Shown: one piece after another, positions 34,771 through 45,647 of the stretch | Numbering within the stretch: position 1 is the stretch's first letter | How the letters are laid out: each line of letters starts with the position of its first letter | Assembly: GCA_902806275.1 (NCBI GenBank) | Contig: CADCVY010000069.1 | Coordinates: 7,748 to 53,394 of the forward strand | DNA from: an uncultured Sphingomonas sp. | GTDB taxonomy: Bacteria; Pseudomonadota; Alphaproteobacteria; Sphingomonadales; Sphingomonadaceae | Length of the DNA: 45,647 bases | Direction: 5' to 3' | Notes under the pieces: generated by a model | What the model was told of the DNA's origin: nothing | Database searches by the model: none | What the model saw: the letters and a program-made list of their open reading frames with translations, nothing else | Program-made: the position numbers and the translations under genes

Positions 34771-36435
34771 ATGATCAAAGCTCTTGCGGCGCTTGCCGGC
34801 GCCCTTCTCACCACCGCGGCTTCAGCCAATACGCTCGTGCACAACATCAGCGGCATGCAGGTCGGCGCCGACGGCAAGCTGGAGCGCTTCGACCGGCTGC
34901 TGTTCGGCGACGACGGCAAGGTCATCGCCGTGCTGGCTCCAGGGATCGCTGCCAACGGCAAGGTGCGGCAGCGGATCGATGGCGGGGGCCGGACCCTGCT
35001 GCCGGGGCTGATCGATGCGCACGGCCATGTGATGGGATTGGGGCAGGCTGCGCTGCAGCTCGACCTTGCCGGCGCCAGCTCACTGCAAGAGCTGCAGCAG
35101 CGGCTTCGCGGTTATGCCGCCGCGAACCCCAACATCCCCTGGATCACTGGCCGCGGATGGAACCAGGAATTGTGGCCCGACAAGCGCTTCCCGACCGCCG
35201 CGGACCTCGATGCGGCCGTGCGCGACCGGCCGGTTTGGCTGGAGCGGGTCGATGGCCATGCGTCGGTCGGCAACAGCGCTGCGCTGCGCGCCGCCGGGAT
35301 CAACGCGCAGACCGCTTCGCCAACCGGAGGTAAGATCGAAAAGGATGCGGCGGGTCGACCCACCGGCCTGTTCATCGATGCAGCCGCCGAGCTCGTGCAG
35401 CGAAAGGTCCCGGCGCCGACGCTGGCGCAGGAGGATGAAGCGCTCGCCAAGGCGCAGGATCTGCTGCTGAGCAACGGCCTTACCGCCGTTGCCGACATGG
35501 GCACCTCGGCTGAGGGCTGGTCGGCGATGCGGCGGGCTGCCGACGCAGGGCGGCTGCAGGTCCGCATCATCGGCTACACTGCCGGTGTCGAGCCGCTCAA
35601 GCATTTCAAGAATCCGACCGCATGGCTTTACGGCGACAAGCTGCGGTTGGGCGGCGTCAAACTCTATGCAGACGGTGCGCTCGGCTCGCGTGGCGCCTGG
35701 CTCAAGCGGCCCTATGCCGATGCGAACACGGTCGGACTCAAGTTCCACAGCGATGCCGAGTTGCTCAGCATGGCGCGGCAGGCGTGCACCGGCGGCTTCC
35801 AGCTGGCCATCCATGCGATCGGGGATGCCGCCAACGAACAGGTGATCCGCACCTACGAGCAGCTGCGCCCCGCCTGCCCCACCGCGAGTCGCTGGCGTAT
35901 CGAGCATTTCCAGATTGCGGACCCTGCCGACATCCCGCGGCTTGCGCGATCGGGCATCATCGCCTCGATGCAGCCGGTACATCAGACCAGCGACCGACTG
36001 ATGGCCGATAAGCGCCTCGACCCGCCGCGCCTGGCTGGCGCCTATGCCTGGCACACGGTGGCGCGCAGCGGTGCGCGCCTGGCGTTCGGGTCGGACTTCC
36101 CGGTCGAATCGCCCAATCCCTTTTCAGGCCTGGCCGCCGCGATCAGCCGGCAGGGCCCGGATGGTCAGCCGGCCGGAGGCTGGTTGCCGCAGGAGCGCGT
36201 GACGTTCGAGCAGGCGCTCGCCGGCTTCACTCGCGACGCCGCTTACGCCGGCTTTGCCGAAACCAGGTACGGCGCGCTGGAGCCGGGCAAATGGGCCGAC
36301 TTCATCCTGGTCGATCGCGATCCAAGGAGCATCAATCCGCAGGCGCTTGCAGGCACGCAAGTGCTGCAAACCTGGGTTGCGGGCAGGAAGGTGTGGGAAC
36401 GGGAAGCGGGCGGCCGGGGAGAGCGCGGGCGATAA
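34771..36435 (+). CDS. Exported amidohydrolase, YtcJ/Amidohydro_3 type
   Basis: A 554-residue protein with a Sec signal (MIKALAALAGALLTTAASA). The metal-dependent hydrolase fold shows LLPGLIDAHGHVMGLG (metal ligands His84 and His86), GGVKLYADGALGSRGAWL, LAIHAIGDAANE, WRIEHFQIAD and LAFGSDFPVESPNP. The ending LEPGKWADFILVDRDP returns to the small beta domain. YtcJ-like enzymes hydrolyse N-acyl or carbamoyl groups, but the natural substrate is not known. Export to the periplasm is common among such proteins in sphingomonads. Its ATG lies 22 bases from the divergent threonine dehydratase, so the two share a compact promoter region. Confidence 0.88.
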   Translation: MIKALAALAGALLTTAASANTLVHNISGMQVGADGKLERFDRLLFGDDGKVIAVLAPGIAANGKVRQRIDGGGRTLLPGLIDAHGHVMGLGQAALQLDLAGASSLQELQQRLRGYAAANPNIPWITGRGWNQELWPDKRFPTAADLDAAVRDRPVWLERVDGHASVGNSAALRAAGINAQTASPTGGKIEKDAAGRPTGLFIDAAAELVQRKVPAPTLAQEDEALAKAQDLLLSNGLTAVADMGTSAEGWSAMRRAADAGRLQVRIIGYTAGVEPLKHFKNPTAWLYGDKLRLGGVKLYADGALGSRGAWLKRPYADANTVGLKFHSDAELLSMARQACTGGFQLAIHAIGDAANEQVIRTYEQLRPACPTASRWRIEHFQIADPADIPRLARSGIIASMQPVHQTSDRLMADKRLDPPRLAGAYAWHTVARSGARLAFGSDFPVESPNPFSGLAAAISRQGPDGQPAGGWLPQERVTFEQALAGFTRDAAYAGFAETRYGALEPGKWADFILVDRDPRSINPQALAGTQVLQTWVAGRKVWEREAGGRGERGR

Positions 36436-36457
36436 CCCGCGCTCCCGTGAGGCTAGC

Positions 36458-37062
<605 letters not shown>

Positions 37063-37063
<1 letters not shown>

Positions 37064-39135
37064 CAACTTCCTTTCTCTACGGTTGAGACTACCTGTGAAA
37101 TCGTCAGCAGTTGCGGTAAGGTCTTGGGCGTGCCGTTCGCCGGGTAAAAGAGGTAGAGCGGGACGCCCGAGCGGCCGTGCTTTTCGAGGAAGCGGCCGAT
37201 TTCCGGCTCCCCATTTGTCCAGTCGCCGACCAGCACCGCGACGTCGTTGCGCGCGAAGGCTTGCGCCACGGCGGGGCGTTCCAGCACCGCCTTTTCGTTG
37301 ACCTTGCAGGTGATGCACCAGTCGGCCGTGAAGTAGGCGAACACTGGTTTTCCCTGTGCGAGGTGGGCAGACAGCGTGGGCTCGCTGAAGGGTTCCGAGG
37401 CGAGCGAGGAAGGCGCTGCAGTCGCGACGCCGTCGGTCGGGAGGACGACAACGGCCAGGACGAGGGCCAATGCCGCCGGCGCCAGACGGGCCCAGGCCGG
37501 CGCGCGCCCGCGACTTGCGCCGAGCCACCACAAAGACAGCCCTGCCGCAAGCGCCGCGGCCAAGCCGATGGTCATTCCTCCAACGCCCGCCTGGCGGCCG
37601 AGCACCCAGGCCAAGGCAAGCGCGGTCAGGAACATGGGGATAGAGAGCATGCGGCGGAACGTTCCCATCCAGGGGCCCGGCTTCGGCAGCTTGCGGCGCA
37701 GCGCGGGTACGAAGCCGATCAGCAGGAACGGCAAGGCGAGTCCTAGGCCCAGCATGGCGAATACCGTCAGCGCGATGGCTGGCGGCAGGATCAGTGCGGC
37801 GCCCAGTGCGCTGGCCATGAACGGCCCGGTGCACGGGGTGGCGACGAATGCCGCCAGGCCGCCGGTCCAGAACGCTCCTGCCGTGCCGGACCTGCGCGAC
37901 AGCTTGTCGCCCCAGGCGAGACTCGGAAGCTCGAACAGCCCTGCGAAATTCAAGGCGATGGCGAGGACGAGCAGCAGGAGCAGCAGGATCACGCGGGGGT
38001 CTTGCAATTGAAACGCCCACCCGGCCGCGGTTCCGCCCGCGCGCAAGGCCAGCACCAGCGCGCCGAGCGTGACGCAGGTGAGGACCGCGCCTCCTGTATA
38101 GGCAAGCGCGTCCCGGCGCACGGCCATCTCCTCGCCTCCGCCTTTGGCCAGGCTGAGCGCCTTGAGGCTGAGAATGGGGAAGACGCACGGCATGATGTTG
38201 AGCAGCAGGCCGCCGACCAGCGCCGCCAACAGGATACCTAGGACACCCGCGGTTGCGCTGCTGCTGCCGCTCGCCGCAACTGCTTCGGTCGGGGCGGCTA
38301 CAGGGCCGGGCTGGGCCACCAGCGCCAGCCCACGGTCGCCGAGCTGGAGCACGCCGGCAACCGACTCCGGCATCGAACTGCCCGACTTCGCTTCGACTAT
38401 CAGCCAGTCGCCGTTGCGGCCGACCTTCTGCTCGGCGGCGTAGTCGATGGCGCCATCGGTCAGCGGGTAGAAGTAGGCATCGCCCACTGCGGCGTCGGCG
38501 GGCAGTGGCACGCCCAGCCGGAACAACTCACCCTCCGCCTGGTACTTTGCCGTTACGCCGAGCGGCTGCGGCAAGGCGCGGCGGAATCCGTCAAAGTCGG
38601 CGCGGCGGGCGGCGTCGACCGTCCCTGCGCCGACCACCAATTCGAGCGCAACATTGGCGCTTTCGGGCACGCAGACTTCCTTGGTGCAAACCAGATAATC
38701 GAACTTGCCACGCAGCGGCAGGCGGGTGCCCGGCGCAAGATCTGGTGCCAAGCTGACCTTAGCCAGCAAGGCATAAGGACCTTCATAGACATAGTTCATC
38801 AGCCCGCCAACGATCAGCCGGTGCGGAACCGGATACTGGAACTCGCCGACGGTGACGCCGGGCGGCAGCTGCCACTCGATAGCCGGCTCAAGTCCGCTGT
38901 CGCCCGGGTTCTTCCAGTAACCGTGCCAGCCCGGCTCCGGTACCATGCGGAAGGCGAGGTCGACCGCGCTGCCGGGGCGAGGCGCGTCCGACTCCGCGAC
39001 AAGCCTGATTGCCATGTGGCGCTCAGTCACCGACGACAGGCTCGGGGCCGCCCGTGCGAACGCAACGCCGCCGCCGCCAAGCCCCCAGCTCAGCAGGACA
39101 ACGGCAAACAAGGTTCGGAACGCGCGAAGGATCAT
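37063..39135 (-). CDS. dsbD: DsbD-type transmembrane thiol-disulfide reductase
   Basis: A 690-residue protein carrying electrons from cytoplasmic thioredoxin across the inner membrane. After a signal peptide, the N-terminal periplasmic domain (about 30-300) has the pair CTKEVC. The eight-span middle domain has MPCVFPILSLKAL and FVATPCTGPFMASALG, the two membrane cysteines. The C-terminal periplasmic thioredoxin-like domain has FTADWCITCKVNE (CxxC). The large N-terminal domain (WHGYWKNPGDSG) is closer to the ScsB/copper-tolerance type than to E. coli DsbD. The ATG at 39135 gives the signal peptide. It is coupled to the redoxin gene downstream. Confidence 0.92.
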
Positions 39136-39226
39136 GGCCTGAAATGGTAAGCTAGGCGCAGGATCGATGACAGAGGCCTGCGTTTCGACGGGGGCCGCCA
39201 TCCCTTCGGCGAGCGACTATCACAAC

Positions 39227-41845
<2,619 letters not shown>

Positions 41846-41846
41846 G

Positions 41847-42881
41847 TCAGGCGGCGATCAGCATCGGCTCGAGGCCGGCGAGCAGGGTTCCAGTTGGGCG
41901 AGCCGGAACGCCGCGCGGCGTGCAATCGCGCGCCGCCCCGGCGATTGCGGCAATGTGCTGCGGGGTGGTCCCGCAACAGCCGCCGACTACGTTGACGAGG
42001 CCACTGTCGATCCATTCGCGCACTTGCGCGGCGGTCTCCTCGGCTGCCTCGTCATATTCCCCAAGCTCGTTGGGCAGGCCTGCATTGGGGTAAGCCATCA
42101 CCAGCGTGTCTGCTGTTGCTGCGAGTGCCGCCAGATGCGGGCGCAACTGAGCTGCCCCAAACGAGCAGTTGAGGCCGATGGTGACCGGCCTGGCGTGGCG
42201 TACCGATGCCCAGAACGCCTCGACGGTGTGGCCCGACAGATTGCGGCCGGACAGGTCAGTCAGCGTCATCGAAATCATCAGCGGCAGTTCGCGGCCGAGC
42301 GCCTGCTCCGCATCCAGCGTGGCCATGATCGCCGCCTTGGCGTTGAGTGTGTCGAAGATGGTCTCGACGAGGACGAAGTCGACGCCGCCGTCAACCAGAG
42401 CGTCGATCTGCTCGCGGTAGACGGCTTTCACCTGGTCGAAGTCGACCTCGCGGAACCCGGGATCGTTGACGTCCGGAGACAACGACAGGGTCTTGTTAGT
42501 CGGCCCGAGCGCACCGGCCACCCAGCGCTGCTTGCCGTCCCGGTCCGCGACTTCGCGCGTGATGCGGGCCGCGGCGCGGTTGATGTCGCCGACCAGATGC
42601 TCGGCGCCGTAATCGGCCTGGCTGATCGCATTGGCGTTAAAGGTATTGGTTGCAAGCACGTCGGCTTCCGCGGTCGCGAACCTCTCGCATATCGAGCGCA
42701 CCACCACGGGCTGGCTCAAGTTCAGCAGGTCGTTGTTGCCGCGCTGGTCCTTGAGCAGGTCGTAGCCCGCGCAATAATCGGCGCTCTGCAAGCGGCGATC
42801 CTGGATCATCGTGCCGTAGGCGCCGTCCTTGATCAGAATGCGCTTGGCCGCCTCGGCCCTGAATGCTCGTGCGATGCTCAT
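41847..42881 (-). CDS. metH: Methionine synthase, homocysteine-binding N-terminal half (split MetH)
   Basis: A 344-residue homocysteine S-methyltransferase module. It activates homocysteine with zinc for methylation by the methylcobalamin of the partner protein. The zinc cysteines are Cys239 (GLNCSFGA) and Cys302/Cys303 ([12 protein letters not shown]); [25 protein letters not shown] and [18 protein letters not shown] are the MetH-type blocks. The ATG at 42881 overlaps the metF stop (ATGA); the 70 extra codons available upstream are metF read in another frame. The separation from the C-terminal half by a stop and one base is a known arrangement in alphaproteobacteria rather than a broken gene. 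Confidence 0.95.
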   Translation of the reverse strand: MSIARAFRAEAAKRILIKDGAYGTMIQDRRLQSADYCAGYDLLKDQRGNNDLLNLSQPVVVRSICERFATAEADVLATNTFNANAISQADYGAEHLVGDINRAAARITREVADRDGKQRWVAGALGPTNKTLSLSPDVNDPGFREVDFDQVKAVYREQIDALVDGGVDFVLVETIFDTLNAKAAIMATLDAEQALGRELPLMISMTLTDLSGRNLSGHTVEAFWASVRHARPVTIGLNCSFGAAQLRPHLAALAATADTLVMAYPNAGLPNELGEYDEAAEETAAQVREWIDSGLVNVVGGCCGTTPQHIAAIAGAARDCTPRGVPARPTGTLLAGLEPMLIAA

Positions 42882-43780
42882 GCGTGCGCCCTTACGCCCA
42901 GCAGGTGACAAATCGCGTAGCTGAGCTCCGCGCGATTGAGCGTGTAGAAATGGAAATGCCGGACGCCGCCGGCATACAGCTGCCCGCACAGCTCGGCGGC
43001 GACGGTGGCGGCGATCAGCTGTCGCGCGGACGGCAGGTCGTCCAGGCCTTCGAACATCGCATCGAGCCAATCGGGGATGCCGGTGCCGCACTGGCCGGCG
43101 AAACGGCGGGTCTGGGCAACGTTGGACACGGGCAGGATTCCCGGCACGATCTCGACGTCCATGCCGGCGTCGGCGACCGCGTCCTGGAAGCGGAAAAAGC
43201 TATCGGCGGAAAAGAAGAACTGCGTGATCGCGCGGTCGGCGCCGGCATCGATCTTGCGCTTGAGGTTCTCGAGGTCGGACTGGCGGCAGCTGCTGTCTGG
43301 GTGGAGTTCAGGATAGGCCGCGACCGAGATGTCGAACGGGGCGACCGCTTTTAGGCCGGCAACCAGCTCCGCCGCATTGGCGTAGCCTTGCGGGTGCGCC
43401 TCGTAGCGCTCGCCCGCGGTCGGCGGGTCGCCGCGCAGGGCGACAAGGTGGCGGACCCCGGCATCCCAATAGGCGCGGGCGACCTCATCCACCTCGCTGC
43501 GCGATGCGCCGACACACGTCAGGTGGGCCGCCGGGGTGAGGTCGGTTTCCTGGATGATGCGCTGCACCGTCGCGTGGGTGCGCTCGCGGGTCGAGCCGCC
43601 GGCGCCGTAGGTCACGCTGACGAAGCGCGGTTTCAGCGGAGCGAGCGTCTGGATCGAGCCCCACAAGGTTTCGGCCATGGTCTCGCTTTTGGGCGGGAAG
43701 AATTCGAAGCTGACGGCAATGTCCCCCCGCGCTTCCGCGAAGAGCGGATTCGGCCGGCTGAACTGCTGAAGCCGGTTCAT
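42878..43780 (-). CDS. metF: Methylenetetrahydrofolate reductase
   Basis: A 300-residue FAD-dependent TIM-barrel enzyme that makes 5-methyltetrahydrofolate, the methyl donor for methionine synthase encoded next. Motifs: VSFEFFPPKSETM (catalytic Glu region), RFVSVTYGAGGSTRERT, AHLTCVGASR, LVALRGDPP, DRAITQFFFSADSF and VPGILPVSN. The ATG at 43780 overlaps the stop of the ArsR-methyltransferase gene (ATGA), and its stop overlaps the start of the metH N-terminal half. The four genes thus form one tightly coupled methionine operon. Confidence 0.96.
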   Translation of the reverse strand: MNRLQQFSRPNPLFAEARGDIAVSFEFFPPKSETMAETLWGSIQTLAPLKPRFVSVTYGAGGSTRERTHATVQRIIQETDLTPAAHLTCVGASRSEVDEVARAYWDAGVRHLVALRGDPPTAGERYEAHPQGYANAAELVAGLKAVAPFDISVAAYPELHPDSSCRQSDLENLKRKIDAGADRAITQFFFSADSFFRFQDAVADAGMDVEIVPGILPVSNVAQTRRFAGQCGTGIPDWLDAMFEGLDDLPSARQLIAATVAAELCGQLYAGGVRHFHFYTLNRAELSYAICHLLGVRAHA

Positions 43781-44736
43781 GCCGCCCTCTGCTGGCGCAG
43801 CGCCGCTTTGCAGCCGCGCCACAAGGTGACGGTGAGTTCACCTCCTCCGAGGTGCTCGACCTGGTCGACCTCCAGCTCCGCGGCTGCGAACCAGCCGGCC
43901 ATGACCGCATCGTCGAAGCCGAGGCGGATGTGAGCGTCGGTCGTGCGCAACTCCTCGCGGTCGTGGGCGGCGAAATCGACAACCAGCAGGGCGCCGCCAG
44001 GCGAGAGCACGCGCGCGGCTTCGGCAATCGCTGCTGCCGGTGAGTGCGCGTAGTGCAGCACCTGATGGATGATGATCGTGTCGGCAACGGCGTCGGCGAG
44101 CGGGAGCGCGTACATGTCGCCCTGCCGCAGGCTCGGGTTGATCCCGGCCGCCTCGAGCTTGACCCGGGCCAGGCGCAGCATCTCGGACGATCGGTCGATG
44201 CCGATCGCCTGGGCGGCACGCGGGCCGAACAGCTCGATCATCCGTCCGGTGCCGGTGCCGATGTCGACCAGGCGTCCGAGCGGCCGCTTGCCCAAGGCGC
44301 CGTCGATCGCGCGCTCGACGTCGCATTCCGCGACATGGAGCGAACGGATCTGGTCCCAAACTTCGGCATGTGAGGCAAAATAGCGGTTGGCGGCTTCCGC
44401 CCGTTCCGTCCGCACGGCGTCGGTGCGCGCTCCGTCGGCGGCGAACATCGCTTGGGTCGCCTCGTCCGCCCAGCAGTCGACCAGCGCAAACATCGGCTCG
44501 ACGCGTTCGGCATCGGCGATCGTCAGGAACACCCAGCTGCCTTCCTTGCGGCGCTCCAGAACTCCGGCATCCGACAGGATCTTGAGGTGGCGCGACACGC
44601 GCGGCTGGCTCTGGCCAAGCACCTGCGCAAGTTCGCCGACCGACAATTCCATCAGCCGCAGTAAGGCAAGGATGCGCAACCGGGTTGGATCGGCAAGGGC
44701 CTGGAACCGGTCTGCCAAGAGAGACGTCTGAGTCAC
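43777..44736 (-). CDS. ArsR-type regulator fused to SAM-dependent methyltransferase
   Basis: A 319-residue two-domain protein. Residues about 5-85 are an ArsR-type winged helix (FQALADPTRLRILALLR, LAQVLGQSQPRVSRHLKILSDAGVLERR). Residues about 115-300 are a class I methyltransferase: motif I is VDIGTGTGRM (157-166), followed by AIGIDRSSEMLRLA, LRQGDMYALPLAD and ALLVVDFAAHD. The metalloregulatory ELCVCDL helix of arsenic/zinc sensors is replaced by ELSVGELAQVLGQ, so metal sensing is unlikely. The methyltransferase domain may instead sense SAM or SAH, in keeping with the metF-metH genes it precedes (inference, akin to SahR-type control). Start is GTG, 12 bases from a perfect palindrome. Confidence 0.9.
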   Translation of the reverse strand: MTQTSLLADRFQALADPTRLRILALLRLMELSVGELAQVLGQSQPRVSRHLKILSDAGVLERRKEGSWVFLTIADAERVEPMFALVDCWADEATQAMFAADGARTDAVRTERAEAANRYFASHAEVWDQIRSLHVAECDVERAIDGALGKRPLGRLVDIGTGTGRMIELFGPRAAQAIGIDRSSEMLRLARVKLEAAGINPSLRQGDMYALPLADAVADTIIIHQVLHYAHSPAAAIAEAARVLSPGGALLVVDFAAHDREELRTTDAHIRLGFDDAVMAGWFAAAELEVDQVEHLGGGELTVTLWRGCKAALRQQRAA

Positions 44737-44748
44737 GAGGATTCGGCG

Positions 44749-44768
44749 ATATAAAGATATCTTTATAT
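44749..44768. promoter_or_regulatory. Perfect 20-bp palindrome, probable operator of the met operon
   Basis: ATATAAAGATATCTTTATAT is a perfect 10+10 inverted repeat just upstream of the GTG of the ArsR-methyltransferase gene. It is strikingly AT-rich against the local background. Its place in front of a regulator gene and its ArsR-like dyad form point to autoregulation of the arsR-metF-metH operon. It also lies 141 bases upstream of the divergent lipoprotein gene. Confidence 0.75.
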
Positions 44769-44908
44769 GGTCAATTCTTCGTTTGAAAATAATCTCTTGT
44801 GAAAAGATAGGGATTGCAGTTAGTGCAGTGATCGTAGCCTGAGCGAATCGCGACGGCTGCGTCTAAGTGCCCGCCCCTTGGGCACTTTTCGAAGGGAGTG
44901 GAACGATC

Positions 44909-45181
44909 ATGAAGAAGGTAGCTCTGACCGCCGTTGCGGTTCTCGGCCTCGGCCTCGCTGCTTGCCAGGACAATGCGGCCGACAACAACGCCAGCACTGT
45001 GAACACCATCGAAAGCGAAGCCGAAGCGGACACCAACGTTGCGACCAACGACGCCGCGACCAGCGCCGATGCATTGCTCAACAACCTGAGCGACAGCGCC
45101 GGCAACGTGGCCGATGCCGCTGGCAACGTCGCCGAGGATGCCGGTAACGCCGTCGATAACGCGACCACCAACAACCGGTAA
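44909..45181 (+). CDS. Small acidic Asn/Ala-rich lipoprotein
   Basis: A 90-residue lipoprotein: MKKVALTAVAVLGLGLAAC gives a lipobox LAAC with Cys19. The mature part is acidic and low in complexity, rich in Asn, Asp, Ala and Thr (DNAADNNASTVNTIESEAE, then SDSAGNVADAAGNVAEDAGN), with an AGNVA-x-DA repeat suggesting an amphipathic helix lying on the envelope. No known family is assigned. The start is ATG 44909 with GGGAG about eleven bases upstream; the longer frame has no signal peptide. A strong terminator follows. Confidence 0.75.
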   Translation: MKKVALTAVAVLGLGLAACQDNAADNNASTVNTIESEAEADTNVATNDAATSADALLNNLSDSAGNVADAAGNVAEDAGNAVDNATTNNR

Positions 45182-45210
45182 CTCGCCAAGCTCCCATAGA
45201 GCTTGCAACG

Positions 45211-45243
45211 AAGGGCCGTCCGGACAACCGGGCGGCCCTTTTT
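45211..45243 (+). terminator. Rho-independent terminator after the small lipoprotein
   Basis: AAGGGCCGTCCGG (45211-45223) pairs with CCGGGCGGCCCTT (45228-45240) around ACAA, with one mismatch, and ends in TTTTT (45239-45243). It ends the transcript of the lipoprotein gene. Confidence 0.9.
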
Positions 45244-45274
45244 CTAACGTCGGCCAAAGTGGTACTTTGCCCGA

Positions 45275-45454
45275 ATGAAGGGATGCATTCTTTCGCTCGC
45301 GCTGCTGACGGCCGCTTGCCGCCAACAGGAGCCGCCAGCGCCGACGGCGCAGGAGACCGAGCAGCTCGACGATGCCGATAGCATGCTCAACGATCTTGCC
45401 AAAGAAGAAGGGCCGGAAGCGAATGCTCCCGGCCCCTTCAATCGGTCGGACTGA
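45275..45454 (+). CDS. Second small lipoprotein (59 residues)
   Basis: A 59-residue ORF from ATG 45275 to TGA 45452-45454. MKGCILSLALLTAAC is a lipoprotein signal with lipobox TAAC and Cys15. The mature part is short, Pro/Glu-rich (RQQEPPAPTAQETEQL) and carries an acidic helix DDADSMLNDLAKEEG. The sequence shape resembles the preceding lipoprotein, but there is no clear homology. No good ribosome site is visible, and the gene follows a terminator, so it needs its own promoter. Its last 17 codons overlap the hairpin that probably terminates groEL on the other strand. Confidence 0.6.
   Translation: MKGCILSLALLTAACRQQEPPAPTAQETEQLDDADSMLNDLAKEEGPEANAPGPFNRSD
45404..45440 (-). terminator. Probable groEL terminator, inside the lipoprotein gene
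   Basis: On the minus strand GAAGGGGCCGGGAGC (45439-45425) pairs with GCTTCCGGCCCTTC (45420-45407) around ATTC with one bulge, and TTCTTCTTT follows. It lies 24 bases after the groEL stop. On the plus strand no T run follows, so it acts in the groEL direction. It is fully inside the small lipoprotein's coding sequence. Confidence 0.6.
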
Positions 45455-45463
45455 ACGGATGGT

Positions 45464-45647
<184 letters not shown>

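Noticed and set aside
39150-39226. Terminator after the metH C-terminal half (CGCAGG/CCTGCG)
   Set aside because: Only a 6-bp stem with a 14-base loop and no T run follows.
44737-44908. A SAM or cobalamin riboswitch before the methionine genes
   Set aside because: The operon leader is only about 12 bases between the palindrome and the GTG, leaving no room for an aptamer, and no B12-box-like sequence is seen before metH.

Overview
This is a GC-rich, gene-dense window from the chromosome of an alphaproteobacterium, most probably a sphingomonad (Sphingomonadaceae). The case rests on a CtrA cell-cycle regulator gene with GANTC sites upstream, a methionine synthase split into two adjacent genes, a DUF3297 gene, a branched-chain 2-oxoacid dehydrogenase operon, a GroEL with a Met-Gly-rich tail, and several families of short palindromic intergenic repeats. 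I see no phage, transposase, integrase, CRISPR array, rRNA or tRNA. No gap between genes exceeds about 300 bases. The largest (25130-25368, 31340-31630, 23353-23573, 32345-32564, 21861-22074) hold repeats, promoters and terminators, or nothing recognisable.

Layout. 1-3.6 kb: the 3' part of 6-phosphogluconolactonase, a metabolite:H+ symporter with a large periplasmic insert, a small membrane protein, a J-domain protein and a PilZ protein whose end looks frameshifted. 3.7-12.1 kb (all minus): a transketolase-superfamily E1-like enzyme, a MaoC hydratase, a CitE-like lyase, a zinc alcohol dehydrogenase, acetyl-CoA synthetase and a DUF3833 lipoprotein. MaoC/CitE and ADH/Acs/lipoprotein are joined by 4-base stop/start overlaps, so this is probably one acyl-CoA pathway; a PHB-depolymerase-like esterase lies upstream. 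12.2-14.7 kb: a divergent HxlR regulator/azoreductase pair and an erythromycin-esterase-like lipoprotein. 14.7-18.4 kb: the bkdA1-bkdA2-bkdB operon, with a palindromic repeat pair inside the E2 linker. 18.4-23.4 kb: a 1133-residue TolB-propeller/amidohydrolase fusion, a secreted unknown, DUF3297 and a small hydrophobic protein.

23.5-25.1 kb: a phage-shock (psp) operon with a candidate sigma-54 promoter, a 45-residue leading gene, a PspA with an odd N-terminus, PspC and a PspB-like protein. 25.3-29.7 kb: a Zur-box-like site, a His-rich TonB receptor, a CDF zinc exporter and threonine synthase in a row. 29.7-34.7 kb: free-methionine sulfoxide reductase, ArfB, an RluA-type pseudouridine synthase, ctrA, an N-end-rule aminoacyl transferase and threonine dehydratase. 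34.8-39.1 kb: a secreted amidohydrolase, a redoxin and a DsbD-type reductase. 39.2-44.8 kb: an operon for an ArsR-methyltransferase regulator, MetF and split MetH, headed by a perfect 20-bp palindrome. The right end has two small lipoproteins and the 3' end of groEL.

No single locus is a clearly undescribed system. The best leads are the psp operon with its extra small gene, the Zur-site receptor/exporter/threonine synthase run, the ArsR-methyltransferase palindrome, the MaoC-CitE-ADH-Acs cluster with a short homodimeric-E1-like enzyme, and palindromic repeats that supply stop codons or coding sequence to host genes.
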